The notes: generated from the letters alone by a model not told the origin. Numbered from the stretch's first letter, positions 15,423 to 24,339 are shown. The stretch is DNA of 64,000 bases from Oscillospiraceae bacterium (GCA_022483045.1 JAKVOA010000002.1:124001-188000); one strand, 5' to 3'. Made by a program: numbers and translations.

Positions 15423-16001
15423 GCAACATCCTTCTTTCCACTGTAATGGTTACATTGTATTACAACTTCTTGAACAAGTTGTTAACAAAAGCATGATTTA
15501 TAACATTTTTGTTTTTATTTTTTGCGGTACTTGGGAAATACGCCGATTGATCCTGCAGAATGCAAGCCCTGCCTGCGGCCGTTTCCGCAATTCAGGGTAT
15601 TCTGTTGACATAAACAGGGTTATTATACCGTACTTTTCCGGCCTTGTCAAACGCTTTGCGCGGTTTTCCGGCAAAAAAGTCCCCCTCAGGCATTGCGCGC
15701 AAGGGGGATTTTCTCATTTTATCTGTTCTCTATTTTATTTTGGCGGCGTTCTGCAGGCATTTTTGTATCAAGCCCGTACAGCATTACTTTTCCAGCGGCT
15801 TCATCGTTGGGATTTCGGCGGTGGATGATTTGATGGAGTACAATGCCATACTAATCCCTACTTTCATACTATCGGGCTCATTGGCAGCCCTACGATCTTC
15901 TACCGTTTCCTACTTTGGGTTTGTCCCCATGGAGTAAGGCGTGGTGTATGTGGTGTAAGTCTCGTTTTTGTTGACCACCCAAATTTTATCAAGATATTAT
16001 A
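15423..16001. other. Intergenic stretch at the left edge of the accessory region
   Basis: No gene is supported here. The first 60 bases hold the promoter side of the NlpC/P60 gene, including a 21-base palindrome at 15462-15482 (arms ACAACTT/AAGTTGT). A bidirectional hairpin lies at 15672-15715. From about 15800 to 15960 the minus strand encodes a degraded, stop-containing stretch of unknown origin. It holds two GGTGTA motifs (15942-15947 and 15952-15957) like those in the GGTGTA-rich stretch at 57740-57785, on the other side of the accessory block. Confidence 0.5.
15672..15715. terminator. Bidirectional terminator-like hairpin
   Basis: GTCCCCCT (15679-15686) pairs with AGGGGGAT (15702-15709), with A-runs before and T-runs after the stem, so it can act on either strand. 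No intact gene runs into it now, which suggests it belongs to the original chromosome or to a lost gene. Confidence 0.6.
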
Positions 16002-16820
16002 TCACAAATCTGCCGAGTTTACAATAGATTGGAGTTCTTTCAATCTCCACTCACAGAATTTTCTATGTATGAGCTCAATATCCTCTTCTTCGTTGGATGG
16101 AAGATAAACATGGACAGTTTGAAATGCTGCCTTTATCTTTCTGGCGTATTCGACTTCGGAGCATCCTTTCCGATGAGGAATCCAGACATACTCTACGCCT
16201 CGTTTGCCGCACATATACTCTTTCACGATGCCTGTTGCCTGCGGCCTTTGATACCGTGAGCTTTGGTGGTCTATCGCAAGGCCAAGCTCAGGTATATACA
16301 ACTCAAGTGGAACGCCAAGAACAGTATCTGTGTTCGTAATCACCCGCACATTCTTCCGACTGGCATACAGCATGACAAGCAGTTGAGGAACGGTCTCATG
16401 AAACTCGGCTTCGCAGTATCTACAATCCTGCCCGTCAACAGCTCTGTCCCGTATCTCAGCTTTCCAAGGGTGCCCATGCGGACATTTCCACCAGACGCTC
16501 CGTAAGGAGTTGCGAGAGAGCGAAGCTGGGCTCAGTCCTCCGTTTTTCTCGCTGTCCCACTCCTGCGACAGCTCCGGGTCTGTTGTGGAAAGGTCATTGT
16601 AACCGGGCTTCACCGCCCTATCTGCGCATACCTGACAGACCGTGCCTTTTACTCTGGACTTCACCAGCGATTTCTACTCAAAGCCGCAGGTCTTGCATTT
16701 CCACCAAACATTACGCTGTGACCGCTCATTGACTGTATCCGGCGATAAAGGCAAATTGCGTTCTGACCATTCACCCGCAAGTTCAGGGTGCATAGTAGCA
16801 AAGTCATTAATGTGTTGCAG
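16002..16820 (-). pseudogene. Zinc-ribbon repeat protein (DUF4379-like) with endonuclease-like C-terminus, interrupted by a nonsense codon
   Basis: The minus-strand frame reads repeated treble-clef/zinc-ribbon units (CPHGHPWKAEIRDRA, CRYCEA, VWWKCKTCGFE, each with a HPEL.EW-type lead). The C-terminal half resembles a Vsr-type nuclease fold (LYIPELGLAIDHQSSRYQ, VEYVWIPHRKGC). A TAG at 16674-16676 replaces the tryptophan expected after CGFE and splits the protein. Downstream of it a 220-residue frame remains, beginning at a GTG at 16664. The N-terminal side ends abruptly near 16820 where sequence of a lipoprotein leader begins. Full-length relatives are much longer, so the gene is both truncated and broken. 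Confidence 0.65.
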
Positions 16821-16902
16821 CACCGGACGGCTTTGCCGTGCAGGCGCTAAGCAGCGTCAGGATGCAGAGCGCCGACGCGAGAATGGTTATCATCTTTTTC
16901 AT
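16808..16902 (-). pseudogene. Truncated lipoprotein leader, frameshifted
   Basis: From an ATG at 16902 preceded by GGAGGAA the minus strand encodes a lipoprotein-type start, MKKMITILASALCI. A frame change then occurs, after which LTLLSAC with a lipobox cysteine and TAKPSG can be read. The coding sequence is cut after a few codons by the junction with the zinc-ribbon pseudogene. It probably encoded a membrane lipoprotein that followed the histidine kinase gene, whose remnant lies just upstream. Confidence 0.5.
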
Positions 16903-17014
16903 GTGTTCCTCCAACATATTTGCGTTATTTCCGCGACACGCGGTACCAGTTCAAAACCGCCGTCAGAGCGTCCGGTGACACATATATTTTATTGCCCATT
17001 CAGGCGATTGCTTT

Positions 17015-17415
17015 TCAGTTTGAGCAATAGCGGTTTGCCGACTGCGGAAGGGTTTCCTGTTCCAGAAGATCAAGATATCCGCTGATGGCGGTCAGCGGCG
17101 TGCGCAGATCGTGGGAGATGTTCGTCACCGCCGTCTTCAGCTCCGCGTCTCCGTTTTGCAGTCTGCGGCGCTCGTCCCGGAGTGTGCGGAGCTGCAGGTT
17201 TATCTCCGAGACAAGGCGGCGGACGTTTTTGTCGGCGGAGGATATGGAGATCAGCGTGTTGGTATCCGTGGACATTTTCTCGCGCAGTTCTTCCGTCGCC
17301 TCTTTCATGCTCCGCCGCAGCGAGAGCAGGCAAAGCAGCAGTACGGCGGCGGCAAGCGCCAACACACCAACCACGATGTAACCCCATACTGCCGCTCTGT
17401 ATAGCAGGAATGTTT
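17015..17415 (-). pseudogene. Sensor histidine kinase remnant with its ATPase domain deleted
   Basis: The minus-strand frame encodes one membrane helix ([24 protein letters not shown]), a HAMP-like/coiled segment and the phosphoacceptor helix [24 protein letters not shown] with the conserved His. After LPQSANRYC it shifts into a few codons (LKLKSNRLNGQ) that resemble a C-terminal end, so the HATPase domain has been lost. The 5' side runs into the end of the Vat-like gene near 17400, so the extracellular sensor is missing as well. It cannot work as a kinase. Confidence 0.7.
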
Positions 17416-18011
17416 CTTGCGATTTTATCTCTGTCCCAATCCCACCAGCGCAGCGCAAGGAGCTGTGCGACGGTCTCCTCGTCAAAGCGTTTGCGAATGG
17501 GCTTTGCCGGTACGCCTCCAACAATGGTGTAGGGCGGCACGTCCTTGGTCACCACAGCCCGCGCGCCGATGATGGCTCCGTCACCGATGGTCACGCCGGA
17601 GAGAATCACCGCCTCATAGCCGATCCATACATCGTTTCCAATCACAATGTCGCCCTTGTTGTCCCACGCATCCGTGATGTTTTTCACATCCAGCCCCCAC
17701 TCCTCAAAGAAGATGGGAAACGTATAAGTAGAAAGTGAACGCATGGTATGGTTGGCGCTGGTAAACAGAAACTTTGCGCCGCAAGCGATGGAACAGAATT
17801 TTCCAATCACCAGACGGTCTTGGTTGATGGGGTAATGGTACAGCACATTGTTTTGCTGGAAGTCCACCGGGTCGTTGACAAAATCGTTGTAAATGGTGTA
17901 ATCGCCGACCTCAATATTGGGGTCTGTGATGACGCTTTTTAAATAAATCGTCTGGCTATCACCAGACCTTGGGTAAGTTTTGTTTTGCGGAATCATCTGC
18001 ATCTTCTCCAT
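17070..18011 (-). CDS. Vat/CatB-type streptogramin or chloramphenicol acetyltransferase, 3' end fused to foreign sequence
   Basis: Residues 1 to about 205 are a left-handed beta-helix acyltransferase of the xenobiotic (Vat/CatB) group. It reads [18 protein letters not shown], then [20 protein letters not shown] with the catalytic His, and [31 protein letters not shown]. Family members are about 210-220 residues. After about residue 208 (NIPAIQSG) the frame continues for another 100 residues through the out-of-frame DNA of the histidine kinase remnant, which has no homology. The core enzyme, including the active-site His, is intact, so it may still function with an unnatural tail. Likely substrates are streptogramin A or chloramphenicol. 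Confidence 0.75.
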   Translation of the reverse strand: MEKMQMIPQNKTYPRSGDSQTIYLKSVITDPNIEVGDYTIYNDFVNDPVDFQQNNVLYHYPINQDRLVIGKFCSIACGAKFLFTSANHTMRSLSTYTFPIFFEEWGLDVKNITDAWDNKGDIVIGNDVWIGYEAVILSGVTIGDGAIIGARAVVTKDVPPYTIVGGVPAKPIRKRFDEETVAQLLALRWWDWDRDKIARNIPAIQSGSMGLHRGWCVGACRRRTAALPALAAAEHERGDGRTARENVHGYQHADLHILRRQKRPPPCLGDKPAAPHTPGRAPQTAKRRRGAEDGGDEHLPRSAHAADRHQRIS

Positions 18012-18181
18012 TCATTTTTATTCTGAGACAATTCCGCCTGTCACAATGCAGCGCTTCACCGATATCACCTCTACAGCTTCGTGTTTTTCTCTATCCTTCA
18101 TCCCGGCAACCCGGAATTAATTGTGTTAAACATCCTCAAATCATCCAGATTGGGTGATTATCCCGAAATACATCAAACGTA

Positions 18182-18925
18182 TTACATTGCCGCACACGCA
18201 TCAAGGGCCATTCTTAACACGTTTTCCCGAATAGAAGTTTGGCTATCCCAATCTCTGTGATCCCATTCAACTCCGGCCAGATTATCACCGGCATAGAGGA
18301 TTTGCCCAAACTCCACTTTGTTGTATTGAGCAACCGCCATATATGCAGAGGCTTCCATATCGACTGTGACGCAGCCTTCACCGATACGCTGCTGTATTTT
18401 GGCAGGTGTTTCTCTGTAAAATGCGTCTGTTGTCCATGTCTTTGCTTTTATGTAGGGGACACCGTGCTGGGTTAATATGTTCTCGACCACGCCCACACCA
18501 CGCTCGTCAGCGGCAATCTCTCTTGCAGCTTTGACATAATGATACGAGGTGCCTTCATCTCTGACTGCTGCCGTTGGAATGATGAGGTGGCCGACCGCAA
18601 TATCCTTTTGCAAAACTCCGCATCCGCCGCAGGCAATATATTTGCGGCATCCCAAGGCCGTCAGCACCTCCATTTGAACCGCAGCTCCCGGAGCACCCAC
18701 ATACGCCACAGCCAATGCTATTTTTTTACCTTTGTATTCCAGCCCATAAATAGGAAGCTTGATGGCTTCCGCTCCAAAATAAGTAATCAGCCTATGGGGA
18801 TACTCTCCCAGCACTTTTTTAATCGCCTCACCAAAGTTACACACGACACACCTTTTCGCGATATCAATCGGTTTGAAAATGCGAGTGGGTCTAATTACGG
18901 CATTTTTATCCTCATCGTATTCCAA
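18182..18925 (-). CDS. Nucleoside phosphorylase (PNP/UDP family)
   Basis: The 247-residue protein matches the PNP_UDP_1 fold. YGLEYKGKKIALAVAYVGAPGAAVQMEVL near residues 68-96 and CGGCGVLQKDIAVGHLIIPTAAVRDEGTSYHY near residue 118 form the phosphate and base site. VDMEASAYMAVAQYN near residue 192 has the Glu that binds ribose hydroxyls. It cleaves a nucleoside with phosphate, closest in pattern to uridine phosphorylases. The start chosen is a TTG at 18925; no clear ribosome site precedes it, so the exact N-terminus is uncertain. It stands alone between the Vat-like gene and an ABC exporter operon. Confidence 0.82.
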   Translation of the reverse strand: MEYDEDKNAVIRPTRIFKPIDIAKRCVVCNFGEAIKKVLGEYPHRLITYFGAEAIKLPIYGLEYKGKKIALAVAYVGAPGAAVQMEVLTALGCRKYIACGGCGVLQKDIAVGHLIIPTAAVRDEGTSYHYVKAAREIAADERGVGVVENILTQHGVPYIKAKTWTTDAFYRETPAKIQQRIGEGCVTVDMEASAYMAVAQYNKVEFGQILYAGDNLAGVEWDHRDWDSQTSIRENVLRMALDACAAM

Positions 18926-19028
18926 AATGGGGAATGTTTCTTTTTTTATCCTATTTTTCTCCCACTATACCAGTTCTATCTTTCAACGATTCTCGCTTGT
19001 AATCCCCTTAATATATGAGAAATGATAT

Positions 19029-19928
19029 TCAAGATTTTGCCTTGGCCTTCAAACAGTTATACAGCACATACAGTCCGATCAGCAGGAGCACCGCACCGCC
19101 CAAAATCACATACATAGTCCCAATCTCCACTTTATCCCCAAAGAAATAGAGGTTGCAGTCCACGGAATCACGGATTTTTTTCACTACCTCTGCTGGGAAG
19201 CCCTGGGCAGCCATTTTCCGATAAGCACCTGCCATAGCATGGTTGCGTAAAAGCGAGGTACCGTAGGTACCGGGGAGGAAGGACAATACCTTTTGCAGTC
19301 CTTCTCCAAAATTGGAGATAGGCATATACGCACCGCAGATAAAACCGTAGCCCGCGCTGACGATGGTACCCACCGCCGAGCTTTGTCCGGAGGTGGAAAG
19401 CGGCGCGTTGATGAGAGATGACAGTGCCGTACCGAACAGCACCAGCAAGACAACGTCCAGCAGCATCAGCATAACATCGGTAACGGTCATATACCAGCCC
19501 ACGAAGGCCAAATACCCAAGGCAAACAACAAGCGCCGTCAGGCTGATGATCAGCGTTGCGGTAAAGGTTGCAAAGAAATAGCTCATGGCGAGCGTGCTGC
19601 TTTTCACGGGAGCCATGGTCAGGTCGTGTCTTGCTCCGGTGATTTTATCATTGACCATCAGCAGATTGGAGCAGAAAGCGACGGTTACACAGCAGACCGC
19701 AAGGATGGACGAAATGAGCTGGCCGCCCACCACGCCGTCGATGAGAGCGCCGTCCACCGCAAAGCCCTCCGGCATGGCGGAGGTAAAAGAATCGTTATAA
19801 ACCTTACCGAGAAAGGTCACATAGAGCACCAGCAGAATGACCGGCGTAATAAGAGAGGTGAAGAACATCCCCTTATCCTTGAAAAACAGCTTGCAGTTGC
19901 GCCTTGTTAAAGCAAAAAGTTCCATCAT
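19029..19928 (-). CDS. ABC-2 type exporter permease
   Basis: The 299-residue membrane protein has six predicted helices and the ABC-2 membrane pattern (FFTSLITPVILLVLYVTFLG near residue 23; GFICGAYMPISNFGEGLQKVLSFLPGTYG near residue 190, the EPG-like loop of export permeases). Its start overlaps the ATPase stop by four bases, so the two make one exporter. It is the last gene of a minus-strand operon that includes a CDP-alcohol transferase and a membrane flavodoxin. Substrate is unknown; drug or lipid export is possible. Confidence 0.87.
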   Translation of the reverse strand: MMELFALTRRNCKLFFKDKGMFFTSLITPVILLVLYVTFLGKVYNDSFTSAMPEGFAVDGALIDGVVGGQLISSILAVCCVTVAFCSNLLMVNDKITGARHDLTMAPVKSSTLAMSYFFATFTATLIISLTALVVCLGYLAFVGWYMTVTDVMLMLLDVVLLVLFGTALSSLINAPLSTSGQSSAVGTIVSAGYGFICGAYMPISNFGEGLQKVLSFLPGTYGTSLLRNHAMAGAYRKMAAQGFPAEVVKKIRDSVDCNLYFFGDKVEIGTMYVILGGAVLLLIGLYVLYNCLKAKAKS

Positions 19929-20836
19929 TTCGCACCTCCCACAAGGGTTTTGCCGGTCACGGCAAGAAACACATCATCCATTTTGCCCTTGGTGACCTCA
20001 AAGTTGGTAAATACGCCGGGATTGCCGACTATCAGCTCCGTGGCCTTTGCGGAATTCGGCACGGAGATCCGATAGGCGTCCCGAATGGCTTCATAGGGCA
20101 GGCCGAACGCCTTAACGATATCCTCCGATGCGCCGTAAAGCGTGATGAAGTCGCCGGTATACCTGTTTTTGAGCATCAGCGGCGTGCCCTCGGCGGCAAT
20201 TTTTCCGCTGTCCAGAATCACCACATAGTCCGCGTCGGCGGCTTCTTCCATGTAATGGGTGGTCAAAAACACGGTCATATGCTCCTGCTTTCGCAAATCG
20301 GACACCACATCCCACAGGAGCTTTCTGGTCTGGGGGTCAAGCCCGGTGGTGGGCTCGTCCAAAATCAAAATCTTCGGTCGATGCAGCAACGCGCGGGCAA
20401 TGTCGATGCGTCTGCGCTGACCGCCGGATAGCTTGCCCACCGTGCGCCCCAGCAAATCCTCAAAATCCAGCAGCTTCGCAAGCTCCGAAAGACGCTGTTC
20501 AAAGTCTTTACCGGTCATGCCGTAAAGTGCCGCTCGGCTTTGCAGGTTATCCCGCACCGTCAGGGGCTTATCCAGCACGGAGTTTTGAAAAACCACGCCC
20601 AGCTCCCGTTTGATGGAATCCATATTTTCGTCCGTGCTTTTTCCGCAGATGCGCACGCTGCCGGAGTCTTTTGGGAGTTGTCCGCACATCACAGAAATGG
20701 TGGTGCTTTTTCCCGCGCCGTTGACGCCCAAAAAGGCGAACAGTTCGCCCTCCTTCACGCGAAAGGAAAGATCCTGCACGGCTTTGACCTCGCCGAAGCT
20801 CTTATGTAAGTGTTCAATTTCAATGATATTTTCCAT
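19925..20836 (-). CDS. ABC transporter ATP-binding protein (exporter, DrrA-like)
   Basis: The 303-residue protein has Walker A GVNGAGKST near residue 38, Q-loop VFQNS, signature LSGGQRRRIDIARAL, Walker B ILILDEPTTGLDP and switch His in LTTHYMEEA. A DrrA-type C-terminal domain follows. It pairs with the ABC-2 permease whose gene overlaps its stop. The upstream CDP-alcohol phosphotransferase gene ends only three bases away, which suggests co-expression. Confidence 0.92.
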   Translation of the reverse strand: MENIIEIEHLHKSFGEVKAVQDLSFRVKEGELFAFLGVNGAGKSTTISVMCGQLPKDSGSVRICGKSTDENMDSIKRELGVVFQNSVLDKPLTVRDNLQSRAALYGMTGKDFEQRLSELAKLLDFEDLLGRTVGKLSGGQRRRIDIARALLHRPKILILDEPTTGLDPQTRKLLWDVVSDLRKQEHMTVFLTTHYMEEAADADYVVILDSGKIAAEGTPLMLKNRYTGDFITLYGASEDIVKAFGLPYEAIRDAYRISVPNSAKATELIVGNPGVFTNFEVTKGKMDDVFLAVTGKTLVGGAK

Positions 20837-20839
20837 ATT

Positions 20840-21388
20840 TCATGTTCTCATTTCTTTGTGTAATAAACCTATGCTCCTGCAATCTCGATTGAGACTCTTG
20901 GAGCTGATGGTAATGGCAAGCTCCTCTATTGCAGAAATGGCGCATACGGCACATATAAGAATACCGCCGCCTTGCAGCCCAAGCAGAAAACAAATCAGCG
21001 GAAAGCCAAACAGCGTAAGCCCGGCGGCCTTGTTTAAATAGGTATGCAGCGCGGAAAACGTATGGTATTTCACATATCCCACTGCATAACCCATTAGGCG
21101 CGAAAGCCCAATCGCCGCCACGCAGATCCACAGCCAAAGCGGGATCGCAACAGGACGAAGGACTATGATTGCAGCTGCGCACAAAAGCAGAATGTCCGCT
21201 GCGCTGTCAAGCTTTGCACCAAGTTCACTTTCCTGCTTGAGTACCTTTGCCGCTAATCCGTCCAGTATGTCACTGAGACCGGCACACAGGTAGCAAATCC
21301 AGAAGGCAGCCGAAAATGGCGTGGTAAACAGCAGCCCGACTGCAAGGAGCATCCGGCAACAAGTGATACTGTTGGCTACGTATTTCAT
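20840..21388 (-). CDS. CDP-alcohol phosphatidyltransferase family protein
   Basis: The 182-residue integral membrane protein carries most of the CDP-alcohol phosphotransferase signature: AGLSDILDGLAAKVLKQESELGAKLDSAAD near residues 36-65, matching the D-x2-D-G-x2-A-R-x8-G-x3-D-x3-D pattern with Lys in place of Arg. Such enzymes join a CDP-linked lipid to an alcohol such as glycerol phosphate, serine or inositol phosphate. The start overlaps the stop of the membrane flavodoxin gene, and the next gene is the ABC ATPase, so it is embedded in an operon. Acceptor alcohol is unknown. Confidence 0.8.
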   Translation of the reverse strand: MKYVANSITCCRMLLAVGLLFTTPFSAAFWICYLCAGLSDILDGLAAKVLKQESELGAKLDSAADILLLCAAAIIVLRPVAIPLWLWICVAAIGLSRLMGYAVGYVKYHTFSALHTYLNKAAGLTLFGFPLICFLLGLQGGGILICAVCAISAIEELAITISSKSLNRDCRSIGLLHKEMRT

Positions 21389-22338
21389 AGGAAGGCTCCG
21401 GCGTGATTTGCGCTTTTCTCCATTGTGTATGTTTTCACCACCTTGCCGTATCTGACGCAGCGGCTTTGCACGCTTGTCGCGGTGATGCCCAGCAGGCCGT
21501 CCATTTCACGGGCGACGACCACGCATTTTGCGCGGTTAAAGTGGTCGATGATGTAATCCGCCTCTTTGATTTTGCCGCTTGCTTTGCGGCAAAAGCTGCG
21601 CATAGGTGCAGCAAGGCTGAATACCCACACCGGCGTGCAAATGGTCACATGGTCATAGTTAGAAAGGTCAATGTTGATTTCTTCGATGGGCATATCCCAC
21701 CCATGCATACCAAAACGTCCGCACCACCAGAATCCACAAGTACCATCAGTTTTTTCGGTAGATTTTACTTCGTAAATTTCGGCGCCCGTGCGGTTTGCTT
21801 CCTCAAAGGCGGCCTTGCGGGTGTAGCCCATGCGGGAGAAATACACCACAAGGCGGCTGTGATCTGTGGCGATGTTGGAATAGTTCTCGATATGTACGGA
21901 AAAATGCTCCTGCTCATAGAAAATGAGCGCCGCGCAGCCGGTAGCCGCCTGCAAAAAGCCGAAAATGAAAAATGCGGTGGACATAAAGTTCAGAGGAAAG
22001 ATAACGAACTGGATCACGATCCACGCCATCAGCGTCACGCCGAAAATCGTTCCGCAGACGACGCCGGATTTTTTCTTTGCAAACATCAACGCCGCCGCAA
22101 TCAAATTCGTGATGCCGTTGACGCACAGCAGCGCGATGCCGGGGAAGGTGAAATTTTGAAACAGAATGTCCGCAAAGGGCAATACCTGAAAATATGGGAG
22201 CATTCCCTGCATGCCCATGATGCTGCCGTCCGGCGCCGTCAGCATACACGCAGCTCCCCCAACAGCGCCAATGCCGATGAACAGGCACCAAAAGATCAGG
22301 ATTTTTCTCGCTGTGTTATATCTTGAATGTGCTGTCAT
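21385..22338 (-). CDS. Membrane protein with C-terminal flavodoxin-like domain
   Basis: The 317-residue protein has about four to five membrane helices in its first 140 residues (FWCLFIGIGAVGGAACML and others). A flavodoxin-like domain of about 165 residues then follows, with the phosphate-loop pattern VVYFSRMGYTRKAA, ICTPVWVFSLAAPMRSF and CVVVAREMDG. I place the start at 22338, where the sequence reads MTAHSRYNTARK, because the longer frame upstream overlaps a small gene. A fusion of a membrane domain and a flavodoxin suggests membrane-bound electron transfer. It overlaps the CDP-alcohol transferase start by four bases. Confidence 0.75.
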   Translation of the reverse strand: MTAHSRYNTARKILIFWCLFIGIGAVGGAACMLTAPDGSIMGMQGMLPYFQVLPFADILFQNFTFPGIALLCVNGITNLIAAALMFAKKKSGVVCGTIFGVTLMAWIVIQFVIFPLNFMSTAFFIFGFLQAATGCAALIFYEQEHFSVHIENYSNIATDHSRLVVYFSRMGYTRKAAFEEANRTGAEIYEVKSTEKTDGTCGFWWCGRFGMHGWDMPIEEINIDLSNYDHVTICTPVWVFSLAAPMRSFCRKASGKIKEADYIIDHFNRAKCVVVAREMDGLLGITATSVQSRCVRYGKVVKTYTMEKSANHAGAFL

Positions 22339-22340
22339 AC

Positions 22341-22523
22341 TTACGCTCCCTTTTTGATGGACATACCTACGGCCAGGCCCAAAAGTATACCCAGACTGAT
22401 ACCTGTGGCGATATCTATGATACCGGTTGTGCCAAATACAACACCCATACACATGCCGTCCGTCATGTGATTGTCGGTGACTTTTTTATTGTCTGTCGCC
22501 CGCTTGATCTTCACCGTTCGCAT
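22341..22523 (-). CDS. Small glycine-rich membrane protein
   Basis: The frame encodes up to 60 residues. The C-terminal 40 form a hydrophobic, glycine-spaced helix pair (MCMGVVFGTTGIIDIATGISLGILLGLAVGMSIKK, quoted here only as a pattern of G-x3-G spacing) ending in a basic KK tail. It lies two bases upstream of the membrane flavodoxin gene. The true start may be an internal ATG at 22466; no convincing ribosome site is seen for either, and the 5' end overlaps the next small gene in another frame. Function unknown. Confidence 0.5.
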   Translation of the reverse strand: MRTVKIKRATDNKKVTDNHMTDGMCMGVVFGTTGIIDIATGISLGILLGLAVGMSIKKGA

Positions 22524-22626
22524 CCCGGCTTTTTGCGTGTTCGCGTTTCACCGCGTTTGCCAGAATGATCGCAATGGCAATTCCGATCGCTACCCATGGC
22601 AGCGCCGCAGAAATAAATTCTTTCAT
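22486..22626 (-). CDS. Small single-helix membrane protein (46 aa)
   Basis: From an ATG at 22626, with GGAGAAAAAA before it, the minus strand encodes 46 residues: one membrane helix (LPWVAIGIAIAIILANAV near residues 9-26) followed by a charged tail rich in Lys, Arg, Asp and Glu. It is the first gene of the operon containing the flavodoxin, CDP-alcohol transferase and ABC exporter. It overlaps the start region of the following small gene. No family is recognised; a small regulator or subunit of the membrane complex is possible. Confidence 0.55.
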   Translation of the reverse strand: MKEFISAALPWVAIGIAIAIILANAVKREHAKSRDANGEDQAGDRQ

Positions 22627-22710
22627 CTTTTTTTCTCCTATTTTATTGGTATGTATCGCGGGCCCTTTGCGAGCCGCGCTGTATCGCCACTTCTTCCTGG
22701 TTCATTTAGG

Positions 22711-23469
22711 CTATCTCTTTTGTGATATCACCATAAGCTGCAAGCCGTTTTCACCGGCAGCGGAGCCGTTATAGTCACAAAACTTTTTTACAGTGCGCAG
22801 TCCGTGTGCTTTCATGATTTCATCTATTTCCGCGCTGTGATACAGCCTTGTGGGATTCCCGTATTCAAAATTCGGCGACCTTACAGCGTCTCCGTAATGA
22901 AAATCATTCTGACCATATAGAAGAATGTTGGTATCCTTGTCCCATTCAAAAACGGAAAGTGTCAGGCTTCGTTCACCCGCATCCCACAATTTGCAAGGGT
23001 AGTGGGTATCTGCGTAGTCGGCGCTCATAATGTCCATAAAATGCTGACCGCCGGGTTTGAGCGCGCGTGACACAACATCGAAGATTTTCAGGTTTTCTTC
23101 CTCATTTTCAAGATACCCGACCGCGCCGTCCGCCATATTGAGAACGACGTCAAATTCTTCCTGAAAGGAAACGTCCCGAATATCCGAGAGAATGAATTCC
23201 GCAGGCAGGTTTTCCTTTTCTGCCGCAGAGCGCGCATCGTCGATAAACGCTTTCGTGATGTCCACGCCGACGACGGAATAACCGCGCCGTGCAAATTCCA
23301 GAGAATGTCTGCCATATCCACAGGCAAGATCAAGAATTCGCTCGTTTCCGCGAAGTCCCAACTCCCGAATGAGGAACGACACCTCATTTCCCGTGTTTTC
23401 CGTCCACGACTGTTTCTTGATATCAAGATTCCAGCAGGTTTTATACCAGTCTGATGGTTCTTTTTTCAT
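22711..23469 (-). CDS. Class I SAM-dependent methyltransferase
   Basis: The 252-residue protein has methyltransferase motif I LDLACGYGRHSLEFARRGYSVVGVD near residue 44, motif II region FDVVLNMADGAVGYL and a C-terminal beta-sheet region (RLYHSAEIDEIMKAHGLRTV). It transfers a methyl group from S-adenosylmethionine to an unknown acceptor, probably a small molecule. The start at 23469 is taken at MKKEPSDWYK; the frame is open further upstream without a better site. It lies just upstream of the small-protein/flavodoxin operon, in the same direction. Confidence 0.85.
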   Translation of the reverse strand: MKKEPSDWYKTCWNLDIKKQSWTENTGNEVSFLIRELGLRGNERILDLACGYGRHSLEFARRGYSVVGVDITKAFIDDARSAAEKENLPAEFILSDIRDVSFQEEFDVVLNMADGAVGYLENEEENLKIFDVVSRALKPGGQHFMDIMSADYADTHYPCKLWDAGERSLTLSVFEWDKDTNILLYGQNDFHYGDAVRSPNFEYGNPTRLYHSAEIDEIMKAHGLRTVKKFCDYNGSAAGENGLQLMVISQKR

Positions 23470-23563
23470 ATTCAAAACCAAAGATTCTCCTCTCGCATCC
23501 TGTTTTTCTCCTGCCAAAGGCAGCGCACCGCTTGTGCGGAAAAATGCTCATAACAGAAATGCT

Positions 23564-24232
23564 CTATTGGTCTGACTTTTTAGAGCCAATCAGTTTGTTC
23601 GCGGAAAAATACAGCATCACAAGAGCCGAACTTAGCAATGCACCACCTAAAATATCCGTGAACCAATGCACTCCGGATACCAGTCGTCCCATAACCATAA
23701 GGCCTGTAAAAATACCGCAAAAAGCATTAACGATATTTCTTGCTTTACTGTTTTTGATGAAACAACTAAACTGCATCATAGCGGTTGGCATAACACACAT
23801 AACAAGCATAGTGGTCGAGGATGGATAAGAAGCCTCTAATAAACCGTTAATCAGGATGGGACGGTAATTTACAATGTTACATTCAAAAAATAAATAGCAT
23901 GCCAAGACGATGATATAGAAACCGCCTAATACTAAGATGCTGCTGTCTACTTTAAACAGACTTCTTCTTTTAATGAATTGACATAGTCCAAGCATTGCAA
24001 ATCCCAACATAATTGGTAACGTTAAAAAACTTGCCCAATCAGTAATCGTGTAGAGTGTCATATTGACACCAACCGAATTGTGCACCCATTCATTTACTGT
24101 CGCAAATCCAACTGATGATTCCTGCGGTCCGATTGGTTTAACATCAATAAAAATGACCAGTAAAGTAAAGAGGATGAAGGCTATCAGCAGACCTGCTGAT
24201 ATGATAAAACTTTTAGCGTTCTTTGTTTTCAT
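23564..24232 (-). CDS. PAP2-family membrane phosphatase
   Basis: The 222-residue protein has about six membrane helices. The PAP2 phosphatase motifs are visible but partly divergent: NYRPIL near residue 122 for motif 1, YPSSTTM near residue 135 for motif 2 (usually PSGH), and SGVHWFTDILGG near residue 190 for motif 3 with its His and Asp. Relatives dephosphorylate lipid phosphates such as undecaprenyl pyrophosphate and can give bacitracin resistance. The motif-2 His is replaced by Thr, so activity is uncertain. The start at 24232 has GGAGGAG seven bases before it. Confidence 0.75.
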   Translation of the reverse strand: MKTKNAKSFIISAGLLIAFILFTLLVIFIDVKPIGPQESSVGFATVNEWVHNSVGVNMTLYTITDWASFLTLPIMLGFAMLGLCQFIKRRSLFKVDSSILVLGGFYIIVLACYLFFECNIVNYRPILINGLLEASYPSSTTMLVMCVMPTAMMQFSCFIKNSKARNIVNAFCGIFTGLMVMGRLVSGVHWFTDILGGALLSSALVMLYFSANKLIGSKKSDQ

Positions 24233-24339
24233 GAAGAAACTCCTCCTAATAATGTATTGGCAAAGTGCCTGTCTATACATTACTTGAAGTAGCTTGGAAA
24301 AGTAAGAATTGCTCCTTCACCCTTGTGATACTTTCCGTG

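Noticed and set aside
15700..15960. Possible integrase or phage gene remnant on the minus strand
   Set aside because: The translation contains stops and no Arg-His-Arg-Tyr signature; similarity to the GGTGTA-rich stretch near lysS is too short to assign.
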